A stretch of DNA of 64,000 nt from JAHBTB01 sp964451255 (GTDB lineage Bacteria; Armatimonadota; Fimbriimonadia; Fimbriimonadales; Fimbriimonadaceae). Position numbers and translations under genes: made by a program. The stretch covers positions 992,001 to 1,056,000 of the forward strand of contig CAYVHL010000001.1 in assembly GCA_964451255.1 (NCBI GenBank), in the 5' to 3' direction. Below the pieces are notes generated by a model. It did no database searches and was not told the DNA's origin. It worked only from the letters and a program-made list of their open reading frames with translations. Shown here in pieces: positions 35,806 through 44,513 of this stretch (position 1 is the stretch's first letter; every line of letters starts with the position of its first letter).

Positions 35806-36927
35806 TCAGTAGCGACCCGCTGGATTGACGGGGCTTCCGTTGACCCGCACCTCCCAATGGAGGTGGGGGCCGGTGGCGAGACCCGTGGAGCCAACCGCGC
35901 CGATTTTCTGCCCCCGCGAGACCTTTTCGCCGTCATGTGCGAAAAGTCGGCTCATGTGCCCATACAAGGTGGAGATTCCGCCGCCGTGATCGATCACGAT
36001 ACAGTTGCCGTAGCCGCCACGCCATCCTGCCGAAACGACGGTGCCGGCGGCGGCGGCGAGCACTGGCGAGCCGCTTGACGCGCCAAAGTCGATGCCGGCG
36101 TGCAGGCGGCTCTTGTGGAGGATCGGGTGGTAGCGCATCCCGAAGCCGCTGGTGACCCGGCCGCTCGCTGGTTTGAGGAACCTGCCGCCTGTGTAGACCT
36201 TGCTGCTGCCAGGCGAAGATTGATAGGCGCGCAGCTTGGCCTCGATCGCACGGCTCTCGTCTTCCATCTCATCGAGCTGGTCGCCCAAGGATTCGGCTTT
36301 CGAATTGAGCTTGGCTAAGATCTGCCGCTTTTTCTTCATCGCCTGCCGCATCATTTCCTTGTCCTGCTGGATGGAACTCGTGATACGGGCTATCTTGGCG
36401 ACGGTGGCGTCCTGGGCTTGCTTTTTGACAAGCACCTTGTCACGCAAGGTGCGCACGCTTTCGAACAAAATCTTGTCGTGAGCGGCCACGCGCTCGACGA
36501 GAGCCTTGCGGGCCGCGAAGTCTGCGACGCTCTTGGAACCCACCAAGACACTCAAGACGGTCTCGGAGCCTGTCATGGCCATAGACCTCAGACGCCGGGC
36601 GGCCTCCCCCTTCACTTGATCCAGCTGCGCCGCCTCGACGGCCAAATCCTTGGCGAGTCCCCGCTGCGTGTCTTTCGCCGAATCCAGCCTGTCTCTGCTC
36701 GCGTCAAGCCGATCGTCCAGCTGGGAGATCTGCCCGTCCACCCATTGCATGTCGCTCCTGACTTGGCTTTTCTCTGAATTGTTGGCCCGGATCTGCCTCC
36801 GTATCGACTCGGCCTTCTCTTTGAGACCGCCGAGCTTGCGGGTCAAGGTCTTTTCGTTCTTCACTTGGGCGAAGGTGCCGACAGCCACGACCATCAGGCA
36901 AGCGGCGAAGAGGACGACGCGCCTCAT
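35806..36927 (-). CDS. envC: EnvC-like murein hydrolase activator / M23 peptidase
   Basis: 373 residues: a signal peptide (MRRVVLFAACLMVVAVGTFAQ), a long coiled coil (about residues 25-225, rich in Lys, Glu, Arg, Gln) and a C-terminal LytM/M23 domain (about 255-370). The zinc ligands are intact (RLHAGIDFG, GPHLHWEV), unlike E. coli EnvC, so it may itself cut peptidoglycan. Coupling to FtsX through an ATGA overlap supports a role at the division septum, where FtsEX drives the coiled-coil hydrolase. Confidence 0.93.
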   Translation of the reverse strand: MRRVVLFAACLMVVAVGTFAQVKNEKTLTRKLGGLKEKAESIRRQIRANNSEKSQVRSDMQWVDGQISQLDDRLDASRDRLDSAKDTQRGLAKDLAVEAAQLDQVKGEAARRLRSMAMTGSETVLSVLVGSKSVADFAARKALVERVAAHDKILFESVRTLRDKVLVKKQAQDATVAKIARITSSIQQDKEMMRQAMKKKRQILAKLNSKAESLGDQLDEMEDESRAIEAKLRAYQSSPGSSKVYTGGRFLKPASGRVTSGFGMRYHPILHKSRLHAGIDFGASSGSPVLAAAAGTVVSAGWRGGYGNCIVIDHGGGISTLYGHMSRLFAHDGEKVSRGQKIGAVGSTGLATGPHLHWEVRVNGSPVNPAGRY

Positions 36928-37808
36928 TGGCGGGCCCCTTTGGGCTCACGGACCGCCAAGCCGGAGCAGACGACGCCGTAAACCGCCCCGATCGAGCAAA
37001 GTAGAGTCAGGGTCGCCCAAAACGGATAGGCGCTTTGCATCCTGAAGGCGACCAAGCCGGAGGCCAGCGCGCCGACGAGAGCGTAGACGACGCCCAGAAC
37101 AAGGGTCGCAAGAAGGCCGCCGACCGCGCCCTGGACGGCTCCCTCGATGAGCATGGGCATCCAGACCGTGAACGGCGTGGCCCCGACGATCTGCATCGTC
37201 TTGATCTCCTTCTGGCGCGCGACCACCGTCAGGCGGATCGTGTTGTAGATCAAGACGCCGCTGGTGACCAGCAACATTCCGCCGACAAGCGCGCCCAACC
37301 ACCGGACCGCGAACATCGCCTGGTCGAGGAACGACTGCTCTTCAGCCAGATAGAGCGCCTTCTCGACGTGGGGAAGCTTGCTGACCTGGTCGGCGACTTT
37401 TTTGGCGCCCGACAGGTCTTTGAACCGGACGACGAAAGCATCAGGCATAGGGTTGTCGATTTCCAGGCTCTTGGTGTCGATGCCCGGGTTGTCCTTCTTG
37501 AAGGCGGTCCAGACCTCCTCCTTAGTCTGGTGGACGGAGGATTGGACTCCGTCGACTTTCTTGATCTGGTCCCCCAACGCGGTGACGTCTTGTGGCGAAG
37601 TCCCGTCTTTGACGAAGACCTTCATCTCGAACCGGCTGGCGATCCGGTTGGCATAGCCGGTGAGTCCGAAATACGCCGCTCCGAGGCCTCCGAGGACGAA
37701 GAGGGCCATAGCACACGTCGTGACTGAAGCGAAAGTCATCAAGGTGTTGCGCCTCAACGAAGAGGCCGCCTCGCCTAGCAAGAACTCCAGCCTGTCAAGA
37801 ATCTCCAT
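36924..37808 (-). CDS. ftsX: cell division protein FtsX
   Basis: 294 residues, four membrane segments with an extracytoplasmic loop (FEMKVFVKDGTSPQDVTALG to LPHVEKALYL) between the first two. It has the FtsX-type C-terminal permease domain containing TIRLTVVARQKEIKTMQIVG. With FtsE it controls septal peptidoglycan hydrolysis. The ATG at 37808 is chosen because GGGGAGG lies 6 bases upstream; the ATG at 37814 touches that site. The gene overlaps ftsE by 14 bases and the envC-like gene by 4. Confidence 0.95.
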   Translation of the reverse strand: MEILDRLEFLLGEAASSLRRNTLMTFASVTTCAMALFVLGGLGAAYFGLTGYANRIASRFEMKVFVKDGTSPQDVTALGDQIKKVDGVQSSVHQTKEEVWTAFKKDNPGIDTKSLEIDNPMPDAFVVRFKDLSGAKKVADQVSKLPHVEKALYLAEEQSFLDQAMFAVRWLGALVGGMLLVTSGVLIYNTIRLTVVARQKEIKTMQIVGATPFTVWMPMLIEGAVQGAVGGLLATLVLGVVYALVGALASGLVAFRMQSAYPFWATLTLLCSIGAVYGVVCSGLAVREPKGARQ

Positions 37809-38562
37809 GCGCATCCTCCCCAAGCACACCGGCCACCACCGGCTCTTCCGGGCGTTCCAACTCGAAGTCGATATCCGGCACGCCGATACCGTCGCCGACC
37901 AAGTGTCCAGACTCAAGGCTGAGGACACGCCTCCTGAACTTACGCAAGACCGTCAGATCGTGGGTGGCGACGAGCACGGTCGTGCCATTGCCGTTCAGCT
38001 CGCAAAGGATCTCCATGATCTCCTCGGTATGCCCGGCGTCCAAGTTGCCTGTCGGTTCGTCAGCAAGTAGCAGGGGTGGGTCGTTGATGAGGGCCCGCCC
38101 GATCGCGACCCGCTGTTGCTCGCCACCGCTGAGTTGGCCGGGGAAGGCATCGGCGCGGTGGAGGATGTGGACCTTTTCGAGCAGGTCGGGAACCCTTTGG
38201 CGCACCTCCTTCTTTGTCCTGCCGACAGCCCGCATGGCGTAGGCGACGTTTTCCCAAACCTTCTTGTTGGGAAGGAGGGCAAAGTCTTGGGGCACGATCC
38301 CCATCTTGCGGCGGAGATACGGCACCTCGGCCTGGGAAAGGGCGCCAAGATCCTGGCCGTCCAGAATCACTTGGCCCTTGGTGGGTCGGAGCTGCCGGCT
38401 GAGAAGCTTGATGATCGTGCTCTTCCCCGAGCCCGTCGGGCCGCAGAGATAGACGAACTCGCCCTGGGACACGTCGAACGTCACCCGGCGCAACCCGGCG
38501 ACCAGATCGTTGTACATGACCTGCACGTCTTCGAACTGGATGTAGAAGGGGGTACCTGACAT
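37795..38562 (-). CDS. ftsE: cell division ATP-binding protein FtsE
   Basis: 255 residues; cytoplasmic ATPase of the FtsEX complex. Walker A GPTGSGKSTII, the Q-loop MGIVPQDFALLPNKKVWENVAYAM (quoted in parts: VPQDFALLPNKKV), signature LSGGEQQRVAIGRAL, Walker B LLLADEPTGNLD and VLVATHD. A C-terminal tail of about 35 residues beyond the usual FtsE end (DFELERPEEPVV) overlaps the ftsX start. First gene of ftsE-ftsX-envC. Confidence 0.96.
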   Translation of the reverse strand: MSGTPFYIQFEDVQVMYNDLVAGLRRVTFDVSQGEFVYLCGPTGSGKSTIIKLLSRQLRPTKGQVILDGQDLGALSQAEVPYLRRKMGIVPQDFALLPNKKVWENVAYAMRAVGRTKKEVRQRVPDLLEKVHILHRADAFPGQLSGGEQQRVAIGRALINDPPLLLADEPTGNLDAGHTEEIMEILCELNGNGTTVLVATHDLTVLRKFRRRVLSLESGHLVGDGIGVPDIDFELERPEEPVVAGVLGEDAHGDS

Positions 38563-38614
38563 GGCGGCCACAGGCCGGATCAGGGTACCCGGAAGTCGGG
38601 TTCTGGCGACAAGG

Positions 38615-39121
38615 CTAAGCCGAGCTGGCCTGTCGGGGGGCAAGCCGGTTGTACACCCACGTTTGAGCCAGTGATGACGGCAACATCATCAGGGTCATGA
38701 TCGAGAAGCCCCACATGGCGTTGGTGACTTCGATCGCCCAGAGTTGAGACGCAAAATGGCGAGCGTCGTGTAAGTGAGACTGCACAGCCCTGACTGCGGA
38801 CGCACCGAGGGTGACAAACATCAGGACAGCGACAAGGATAGCTGAAACTGGAATCATCGATCGACCTGATGCCATATACTTTCCTGAACGCAAGTAGAGT
38901 GCGTGCAACACGATAGGAAGCACACCGACGGCGGTGAGGCTAGTGACATGACTCCAAAAGACCGAGGAGATGTTCAACGGCCCGTTCCTAGCACTGTTCT
39001 CCACCGCGATGCCTGATGCGAGGCAAACTGTCAGGAAATAGACCACAAAGGCTAGACATGCCGAGGACAACGTCGACAAATGCGGCTTGCGCAAATCAGT
39101 TACCACACGCGAGAGCCTCAC
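38615..39121 (-). CDS. small integral membrane protein, unknown function
   Basis: 168 residues with four hydrophobic segments (ACLAFVVYFLTVCLASGIAV, HVTSLTAVGVLPIVLHALYL, MIPVSAILVAVLMFVTLGAS, TNAMWGFSIMTLMMLPSSLA) separated by short polar loops. No known family recognised. The GTG at 39121 is chosen since it overlaps the stop of the pseudopilin gene (GTGA); a TTG at 39157 is possible. Base composition is more AT-rich than the surrounding genes. Last gene of a three-gene cassette. Confidence 0.65.
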   Translation of the reverse strand: MRLSRVVTDLRKPHLSTLSSACLAFVVYFLTVCLASGIAVENSARNGPLNISSVFWSHVTSLTAVGVLPIVLHALYLRSGKYMASGRSMIPVSAILVAVLMFVTLGASAVRAVQSHLHDARHFASQLWAIEVTNAMWGFSIMTLMMLPSSLAQTWVYNRLAPRQASSA

Positions 39122-39741
39122 GACCCACACTCGTGAGGCATATCGGACCAAAACCAATCAAAGCTCCACATCATCTTCTTGGCATAGGGCGGGGCCGTAC
39201 AGTCGATGAGCACTAACGGAAAGGCTTTAGTCGAGGTGTCGAATCGCAACCTTGTGAAAGAGCCTCCAAATTGCATGTTGACGCCATAGCCTTCGGGACC
39301 CTTCCACTCCGTCCCGTTCAAGGCAACGAGCCAGCCGTCGGCAGGCGTCTTCTCCAAATCGTGCACAGAGGCGTACGGATGAACATCACCAGCGCTGATA
39401 TAACTGATCCGAAACTTGGCGACCGGATTGTGCCACTTACCCAGTTTGCGTACCTGGTTTCCGAACCCCATGGGAGAGTTATCGAGTTGCGAGACCAACA
39501 TTTCCGGAAGCAGTCGATTTGATTTGACAAAGTCAACTGGATCAAAACTCATCAAGTCGTCATTATCTAACGCATACAACTTGGCAACGATACCGATCTG
39601 GTGGAGATTGCTGGCATCCACGCTTGCTTTGGCGGCTCGTCTCGAAGCTGCCAAAGCGGGAAAGATGATCGCCGCCAGAAATGCGACAATCGCGCATACG
39701 ACAATCATTTCAACGAGCGAGAAGGCCCTGTTACGTCTCAC
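39118..39741 (-). CDS. prepilin-like protein with N-terminal cleavage/methylation motif
   Basis: 207 residues. The N-terminus MRRNRAFSLVEMIVV is a prepilin peptidase site (cleavage after Ala, with Phe as new N-terminus and Glu at +5), followed by the hydrophobic helix CAIVAFLAAIIFPALAASRR. The rest is a soluble pseudopilin head with DGWLVALNG and FPLVLIDCTAPPYAK. It resembles the H-X9-DG-type prepilin-like proteins abundant in some environmental phyla. It would use the PilB/PilC machinery encoded at 5.8-14.9 kb. Confidence 0.88.
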   Translation of the reverse strand: MRRNRAFSLVEMIVVCAIVAFLAAIIFPALAASRRAAKASVDASNLHQIGIVAKLYALDNDDLMSFDPVDFVKSNRLLPEMLVSQLDNSPMGFGNQVRKLGKWHNPVAKFRISYISAGDVHPYASVHDLEKTPADGWLVALNGTEWKGPEGYGVNMQFGGSFTRLRFDTSTKAFPLVLIDCTAPPYAKKMMWSFDWFWSDMPHECGS

Positions 39742-39762
39742 TGACCTACATTCGACCCCCTA

Positions 39763-40101
39763 CTATGGCCCTCCAAGAGGATAGAAGCACGTATTTGGCC
39801 CACACACGGGCAGGCTATGCAACGTGTTATAGCTATAGACGCATTTGTCATAATACCAATTAGTGCAGATATACACAACACCATTGCTGAACGTCCATGT
39901 GTAGGTCGAGCGGTCATATTGGTATTCGTGGTTAATCAGGTCACACCATTCAGCGGGAATGTTGTCCTCATGGTCAAGGACGGCATACTCAATATAGGAA
40001 GGGCTGACGTCGGGCTCACCTTGACATATCGGCAAGCCCCAGCCAGTGACCGATGCCGCCGCGAGAACGACAGCAGCTACCCAAGTTCTTGACATCCGCA
40101 T
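39763..40101 (-). CDS. small secreted cysteine-rich protein, unknown
   Basis: 112 residues: a signal peptide (MRMSRTWVAAVVLAAASVTGWG), then a tyrosine-, tryptophan- and cysteine-rich mature part with six Cys (PICQGE, EWCDLI, VYICTNWYYDKCVY, PVCGPNTCFY), enough for three disulfides. No family recognised. The start is the ATG at 40101, with GGGTGA 5 bases before it; a GTG at 40110 is an alternative. First gene of the pseudopilin cassette; AT-richer than neighbours. Confidence 0.6.
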   Translation of the reverse strand: MRMSRTWVAAVVLAAASVTGWGLPICQGEPDVSPSYIEYAVLDHEDNIPAEWCDLINHEYQYDRSTYTWTFSNGVVYICTNWYYDKCVYSYNTLHSLPVCGPNTCFYPLGGP

Positions 40102-40128
40102 ACTATTCACCCGCGACTCCCCATCAAT

Positions 40129-40157
40129 AGGTTACACCCCCCCCCCGATTGTTGCAA
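40129..40157 (-). promoter_or_regulatory. candidate promoter with ten-G spacer upstream of the pseudopilin cassette
   Basis: On the minus strand TTGCAA (40157-40152) and TAACCT (40134-40129) stand 17 bases apart, and the spacer holds an unbroken run of ten G (40146-40137). Box matches are moderate (4 of 6 and 3 of 6). A run of this kind can change length by slippage and alter promoter spacing. Confidence 0.35.
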
Positions 40158-40252
40158 GATGTACTTCTGTCTACCAAAACTTGCACATTCTATCGCTGGC
40201 CTGGTTCCTAGTAGGTAGAGGTAGAGCCCATCCGCGGTAGTCTATTTGCCGC

Positions 40253-40687
40253 GTGGCCGACCCACTTCCGACCGTCACCGAAGAGAACATCCGCGTCCGT
40301 TACGGGGAGACGGACCAGATGGGGCACGCCTACTACGCCAACTACCTGCTCTGGGCGGAGCAAGCCCGGGGCGCCTGGTGCAGGGACCGGGGTTTCACGT
40401 ACAAGCAACTGGAGGAGATGGGCTTCAAGCTGCCGGTCGTCGAAGTCTGGCTCCGTTACCGTGGCGAAGTGAAGTACGACGACCTGGTGACCGTCCGGGT
40501 CTGGCTCGCGGAGGTGCGGCGCGCCGCCCTCAAGTTTCAATATGGGCTCTATGTCCAGGGGGCGCTGGTCACCGAGGGATACACCTGGCATGTCCTGATG
40601 GGCGACGCACGGAAGGCGGTTTCCGTTCCGCCGGAGGTCCGGGAGATGCTCGACCGAGACCCGGCCCTGTTCCCCACCGTGACTTGA
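40253..40687 (+). CDS. acyl-CoA thioesterase, YbgC/4HBT hotdog family
   Basis: 144-residue single hotdog domain. RYGETDQMGHAYYANYLLWAEQARGAW (here in parts: RYGETDQMGHAYYANY) carries the catalytic Asp of the 4-hydroxybenzoyl-CoA thioesterase group, and the central strands VVEVWLRYRGEVKYDDLVTV match YbgC. It hydrolyses acyl-CoA or acyl-ACP thioesters in the cytosol; YbgC proteins are often associated with the Tol-Pal envelope system, which is not in this window. Start GTG at 40253. Confidence 0.9.
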   Translation: MADPLPTVTEENIRVRYGETDQMGHAYYANYLLWAEQARGAWCRDRGFTYKQLEEMGFKLPVVEVWLRYRGEVKYDDLVTVRVWLAEVRRAALKFQYGLYVQGALVTEGYTWHVLMGDARKAVSVPPEVREMLDRDPALFPTVT

Positions 40688-40912
40688 CCAGCCCGGTCAC
40701 GACCTAACGACGGCGGCCGACATGCCACAATGAGACATCATGCGACTGCTTTGACCATTGCGCCTCCCGATCAAGGGGGCGGGGCCAGGTTTTGTGGCCC
40801 GAACACACACGTCCCGCGCCGGGCCGTGCGGTCAGCATGAGCGGACACCAGCTTTTCTTCCCGTCGGACTGTCGGCGCCCTGCCCTTTGGACAATCATCT
40901 AAGGAAGGCCCC

Positions 40913-42178
40913 ATGGCCGCACACATAAGCAACGAACGAGAACCCGAAAAGCTCTTCTTGGTCTACGTGAACGAAGACGAGGAGGAGGACGCCTATGTCG
41001 AGCAGGAGCTCGAAGGCCTAGTCGAAGCAGCCGGCGGTGAAGTCGTCGGCGCCACACGCCAGCGCGTCGGCCGACCGACAAAGGCGACCTTTGTCGGCAG
41101 CGGAAAGGTCGAGGAGATCAAGGCCTACGCCGCCGAGACCCAGGCCGACGTAGTCGTCTTCGACTGTGAGCTCACCGGCATCCACATTCGCAACCTGGAG
41201 GAGAAGCTGGAAAGGCGCGTCATCGACCGCACCCAGTTGATCTTGGACATCTTCGCACGGCGCGCCAAGACAAGGGAAGGCATGCTCCAAGTGGAACTGG
41301 CGCAACTGTCCTACTCGCTGCCTCGGTTGATGAGCGTCTACACCAAGTTCGAGCGACAGCGCGGCGGCATCGGCATGCGGGGACCCGGCGAGACCAAACT
41401 CGAGTCCGACCGCCGCATGGTGCGAGCGAAGATCTCCAAGCTCACCGACGAAATCGACCTCGTCAGACGGCACCGCGACCTGCAAAGGGAGAGCCGTAAA
41501 GACCAGCCTTATCCGACGGTGGCGATCATCGGCTACACAAGCGCGGGCAAGTCCACGCTGATGAACCGCGTCTCCCACACCGACCTGCTCGCCGATGCGA
41601 TGCCGTTCGCCACGCTCGACCCGACCACGCGCAAGGTCCAGCTGGAAGACGGGCACGCGTTCTTCCTGTCTGACACCGTCGGGTTCATCCGAAACTTGCC
41701 GACGATGCTTGTCGCCGCCTTCCGGGCGACGCTGGAGGAGCTCCTTCACGCCGACTTGCTCCTGCACGTCGTGGACGTCAGCAACCCAGAATGGGAAATG
41801 CAGATGGACGCAGTGACCGAGACTGTCGCCACGTTGGGCGGCCAAGAGATGCCGGTGCTGACGGTGTTCAACAAGATCGACGCCCTACCTGACAAGGGTG
41901 CCGCGACCGAGTTGGTGGCCCACTGGCCCGACTCGGTGGCAGTCAGCGCCCTTACCGGGCTGGGTATGCGCGATCTTGCGGCGGCGATCGTCAGGATGGT
42001 GCAAGAACGGTTCGGCGTCGTCAGGGCCCTCGTCCCGTACGACCACGCTCAACTGGCGGAGAACGCCTACCGGTTCGGAAGGGTCCTCACCAAGGAATAT
42101 CGCGACGAAGGCATCTTCCTGGAAGCCGAGCTTGTCGCCGAGATGCGCGGGAAACTGGAGCCCTTCAAAGTGACGTGA
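40913..42178 (+). CDS. hflX: GTPase HflX
   Basis: 421 residues. The N-terminal HflX domain (RQRVGRPTKATFVGSGKVEEI, given in parts: VGRPTKATFVGSGK) and the RGGIGMRGPGETKLESDRR loop precede the G domain. That has G1 GYTSAGKSTLMNRV, G3 DTVGFIRNLP and G4 NKID. HflX binds 50S subunits and splits stalled or stress-inactivated ribosomes. AAGGAAGG lies 5 bases before the ATG. The 225-bp spacer upstream (40688-40912) has no gene; it holds a GGGCCA/TGGCCC hairpin at 40782-40800. First gene of hflX-prmC-def-fmt. Confidence 0.97.
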   Translation: MAAHISNEREPEKLFLVYVNEDEEEDAYVEQELEGLVEAAGGEVVGATRQRVGRPTKATFVGSGKVEEIKAYAAETQADVVVFDCELTGIHIRNLEEKLERRVIDRTQLILDIFARRAKTREGMLQVELAQLSYSLPRLMSVYTKFERQRGGIGMRGPGETKLESDRRMVRAKISKLTDEIDLVRRHRDLQRESRKDQPYPTVAIIGYTSAGKSTLMNRVSHTDLLADAMPFATLDPTTRKVQLEDGHAFFLSDTVGFIRNLPTMLVAAFRATLEELLHADLLLHVVDVSNPEWEMQMDAVTETVATLGGQEMPVLTVFNKIDALPDKGAATELVAHWPDSVAVSALTGLGMRDLAAAIVRMVQERFGVVRALVPYDHAQLAENAYRFGRVLTKEYRDEGIFLEAELVAEMRGKLEPFKVT

Positions 42179-43038
42179 CGGAGGGGCGCGTCTCACTCGG
42201 CGCCTGGCTGACCAAGGCGGAGTACCGCTTGGCCCAGGCGGGCGTCGACAACGCCCGTTTGGAGGCGCAAGTCATCGCCGCCCATGCTTTGGGCCGCGAT
42301 CGGTCCTGGGTGGTCGCGCACCCCGACGAATTGGTCGACCCCTGGGCGTTCGGCTGGTCCCTGTGGCGGCGGGCCAGCCGGGAACCCTTGGCCTACATTG
42401 TCGGCGAGCGGGAGTTCTATGGGCGTCGGTTCTTGGTCGACCGGTACACGCTCATTCCGCGCCCCGACACCGAGGTCGTGCTGGAAGAGGCTGTCGATGC
42501 GGCTGATTCACTGGCGGTCGTACGGGGCACCCCCGTTCTCGACGTGCTCGACGTCGGCACCGGCAGCGGAGTCTTGGCCGCGAGTCTGAAGCTGGAGCGG
42601 CCCGATCTGAGGGTGACGGGCTGTGACGTCTCCCGGGGCGCGCTGACGGTCGCCTGGGTCAACGGCAAACTGTTGAAAGCAAAGGTGAACTGGGTCGAAT
42701 CCGACTTGCTGGATGACGTGAAGGGCGACTTCGACCTTATCGTGTCCAACCCTCCTTACGTCGCGACGGCCGCCGCGCTCGAACCCGAGGTCGCACTCCA
42801 CGAGCCGCCGCTCGCCCTCTTCGCCAAGGAAGAGGGGATGGAGTTCTACCGGCGGCTCGCCGAAGAGACGGCGCCGCGGATCAAGCCTGGAGGTCGGTTA
42901 GTCGTCGAACTGGGCGACTTCTTGCTCGGCCCGGCGCAATTGCTCTTCGAGGGTTACGGCTGGGAGGTCGTCAGCTTCCGAAAGGACCTCACCGGCATGC
43001 CTCGAGCCCTGACATTGGTTCCGCCCTCCCTGCCATAA
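42175..43038 (+). CDS. prmC: release factor glutamine methyltransferase
   Basis: 287 residues. It methylates the GGQ glutamine of release factors RF1/RF2. An N-terminal helical domain (DRSWVVAHPDEL, REPLAYIVGEREFYG) is followed by the SAM-binding domain (LDVLDVGTGSGVLAASL) and the catalytic NPPY motif in DLIVSNPPYVA. The GTG start overlaps the hflX stop by four bases (GTGA). Confidence 0.96.
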   Translation: MTEGRVSLGAWLTKAEYRLAQAGVDNARLEAQVIAAHALGRDRSWVVAHPDELVDPWAFGWSLWRRASREPLAYIVGEREFYGRRFLVDRYTLIPRPDTEVVLEEAVDAADSLAVVRGTPVLDVLDVGTGSGVLAASLKLERPDLRVTGCDVSRGALTVAWVNGKLLKAKVNWVESDLLDDVKGDFDLIVSNPPYVATAAALEPEVALHEPPLALFAKEEGMEFYRRLAEETAPRIKPGGRLVVELGDFLLGPAQLLFEGYGWEVVSFRKDLTGMPRALTLVPPSLP

Positions 43039-43050
43039 TCAGGGGCCGCA

Positions 43051-43578
43051 ATGGAGGTCGTCGTCCCGCCCGAATACCAACGGCTGTACGTCACGGACGC
43101 CGACCACCCGATCGTCAAAGTTCCCGCCGCCGTGCTACGGAAGAAGGCGGCGCCGATAACCAAGATCACCGACCGCCTAAGGCACCTGGGCGACAACATG
43201 GTGAAGATCATGAAGGACGCCAACGGCGTGGGGCTCGCCGGCCCCCAGGTGGACGTCCTGGAGCGTGTGATCGTCATCAACCCCACTGGCAAGCCCATGG
43301 TCTTGTTCAACCCCGTCATCCTGAGCTCTGAGGGTGAACAGGTCGGCGAGGAAGGCTGCTTGAGTATCCCAGGTCTCTACGGCGATGTTTCCCGTGCGGA
43401 GATCGTCGAGGTGGAGGCAGTCGACCGGAAAGGCAAGCCGGTGGTCTTTGAAATGGAGGGGTTCGCCGCCCGGGTCGTCCAGCACGAGATCGACCATCTG
43501 GACGGAATCCTGTTCACGGACAAGGTCGACCTGGCGACCCTCTACTGGAAGGATCCGGCGGCGCGAGACGCCGAATGA
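43051..43578 (+). CDS. def: peptide deformylase
   Basis: 175 residues. It removes formyl from N-terminal Met of new proteins. All three motifs are intact: GVGLAGPQVD, EEGCLSIPG (metal-binding Cys) and QHEIDHLDG (two His and catalytic Glu). Its stop overlaps fmt by 4 bases (ATGA), so formylation and deformylation genes are coupled. Confidence 0.97.
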   Translation: MEVVVPPEYQRLYVTDADHPIVKVPAAVLRKKAAPITKITDRLRHLGDNMVKIMKDANGVGLAGPQVDVLERVIVINPTGKPMVLFNPVILSSEGEQVGEEGCLSIPGLYGDVSRAEIVEVEAVDRKGKPVVFEMEGFAARVVQHEIDHLDGILFTDKVDLATLYWKDPAARDAE

Positions 43579-44510
43579 GGATCGTCTACTTCGGCACCGC
43601 CCCGTTCGCCGTGCCCGCACTTGAACGGGTCGCACAACATGTGGTGGCAGTGGTCACCCAACCCGACAAGCCCTCCGGGCGAGGGCTCACAGAACACCCT
43701 TCTCCGGTGAAGAAGAGGGCGATCGAACTGGGCCTGCCCGTCCTCACGCCGAGCAAGGCCAGGGCCCCGGAGTTCATCGAGGAGATCCGGGCGCTCGCGC
43801 CGGACTTCGGATTGGTGGCCGCTTACGGCCAGATCTTGCGCCAGTCGCTCCTGGACGTTCCGAGACAGGGCTTTTTCAACCTTCACGGGTCGATATTGCC
43901 CCGATGGCGCGGCGCCGCCCCCGTTCAAAGGGCTATCGAGGCTGGGGACACCGAGAGCGGTGTCACCCTGATGAAGATGGACGCCGGCATGGACACCGGA
44001 GACATGGTGGTCGTGGGCAGGACGCCCATCGGCCCAGACGAGACGGCAGGGGAACTCTATGGGAGGCTCGCGACGTTGGCGGGAGAGATGGCGGCCGAAT
44101 GGATCGACAGGCTGGCGCAAGGCGACTACCCCTCTGCCAAGCAAGACGAGGCGATGGCGACCCACGCTCCAAAGATCACGCGGGACGACACCATCTTAGA
44201 TCCAAGGATGCCCGTCAAAGAAGCTTACGACCGATTTCGGGCCGTGACTCCGACACCTGGCGCCTGGGCCCCCACGGAGAAGGGGCCCCTCAAGGTCGTC
44301 GAGGCCAGACTGGGCGACTATCCTTCCGCCAACCCGGGGACTGTCGTCGCGACCAGGCCCTGCTTGGCCGTCGGGTTCACCGGTGGCACACTCGAGCTCA
44401 TCCGAGTCCAGCCAGAAGGCAAGGCCAAGATGTCCGGAGCGGACTACGCCAATGGCGCGCGGGTCTCCATCGGTGACAAACTCTTGCTGGCTGGGCTGGA
44501 ACCCAGGTGA
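43575..44510 (+). CDS. fmt: methionyl-tRNA formyltransferase
   Basis: 311 residues. It formylates initiator Met-tRNA using 10-formyl-tetrahydrofolate. MRIVYFGTAPFAVPAL opens the N-terminal Rossmann domain; FFNLHGSILPRWRGAAPVQRA carries the catalytic Asn/His region (seen as NLHGSILPRWRG), and GVTLMKMDAGMDTGDMV is typical. The C-terminal tRNA-binding OB-like domain is complete (TPGAWAPTEKGPLKV). Confidence 0.97.
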   Translation: MRIVYFGTAPFAVPALERVAQHVVAVVTQPDKPSGRGLTEHPSPVKKRAIELGLPVLTPSKARAPEFIEEIRALAPDFGLVAAYGQILRQSLLDVPRQGFFNLHGSILPRWRGAAPVQRAIEAGDTESGVTLMKMDAGMDTGDMVVVGRTPIGPDETAGELYGRLATLAGEMAAEWIDRLAQGDYPSAKQDEAMATHAPKITRDDTILDPRMPVKEAYDRFRAVTPTPGAWAPTEKGPLKVVEARLGDYPSANPGTVVATRPCLAVGFTGGTLELIRVQPEGKAKMSGADYANGARVSIGDKLLLAGLEPR

Positions 44511-44513
44511 CAC

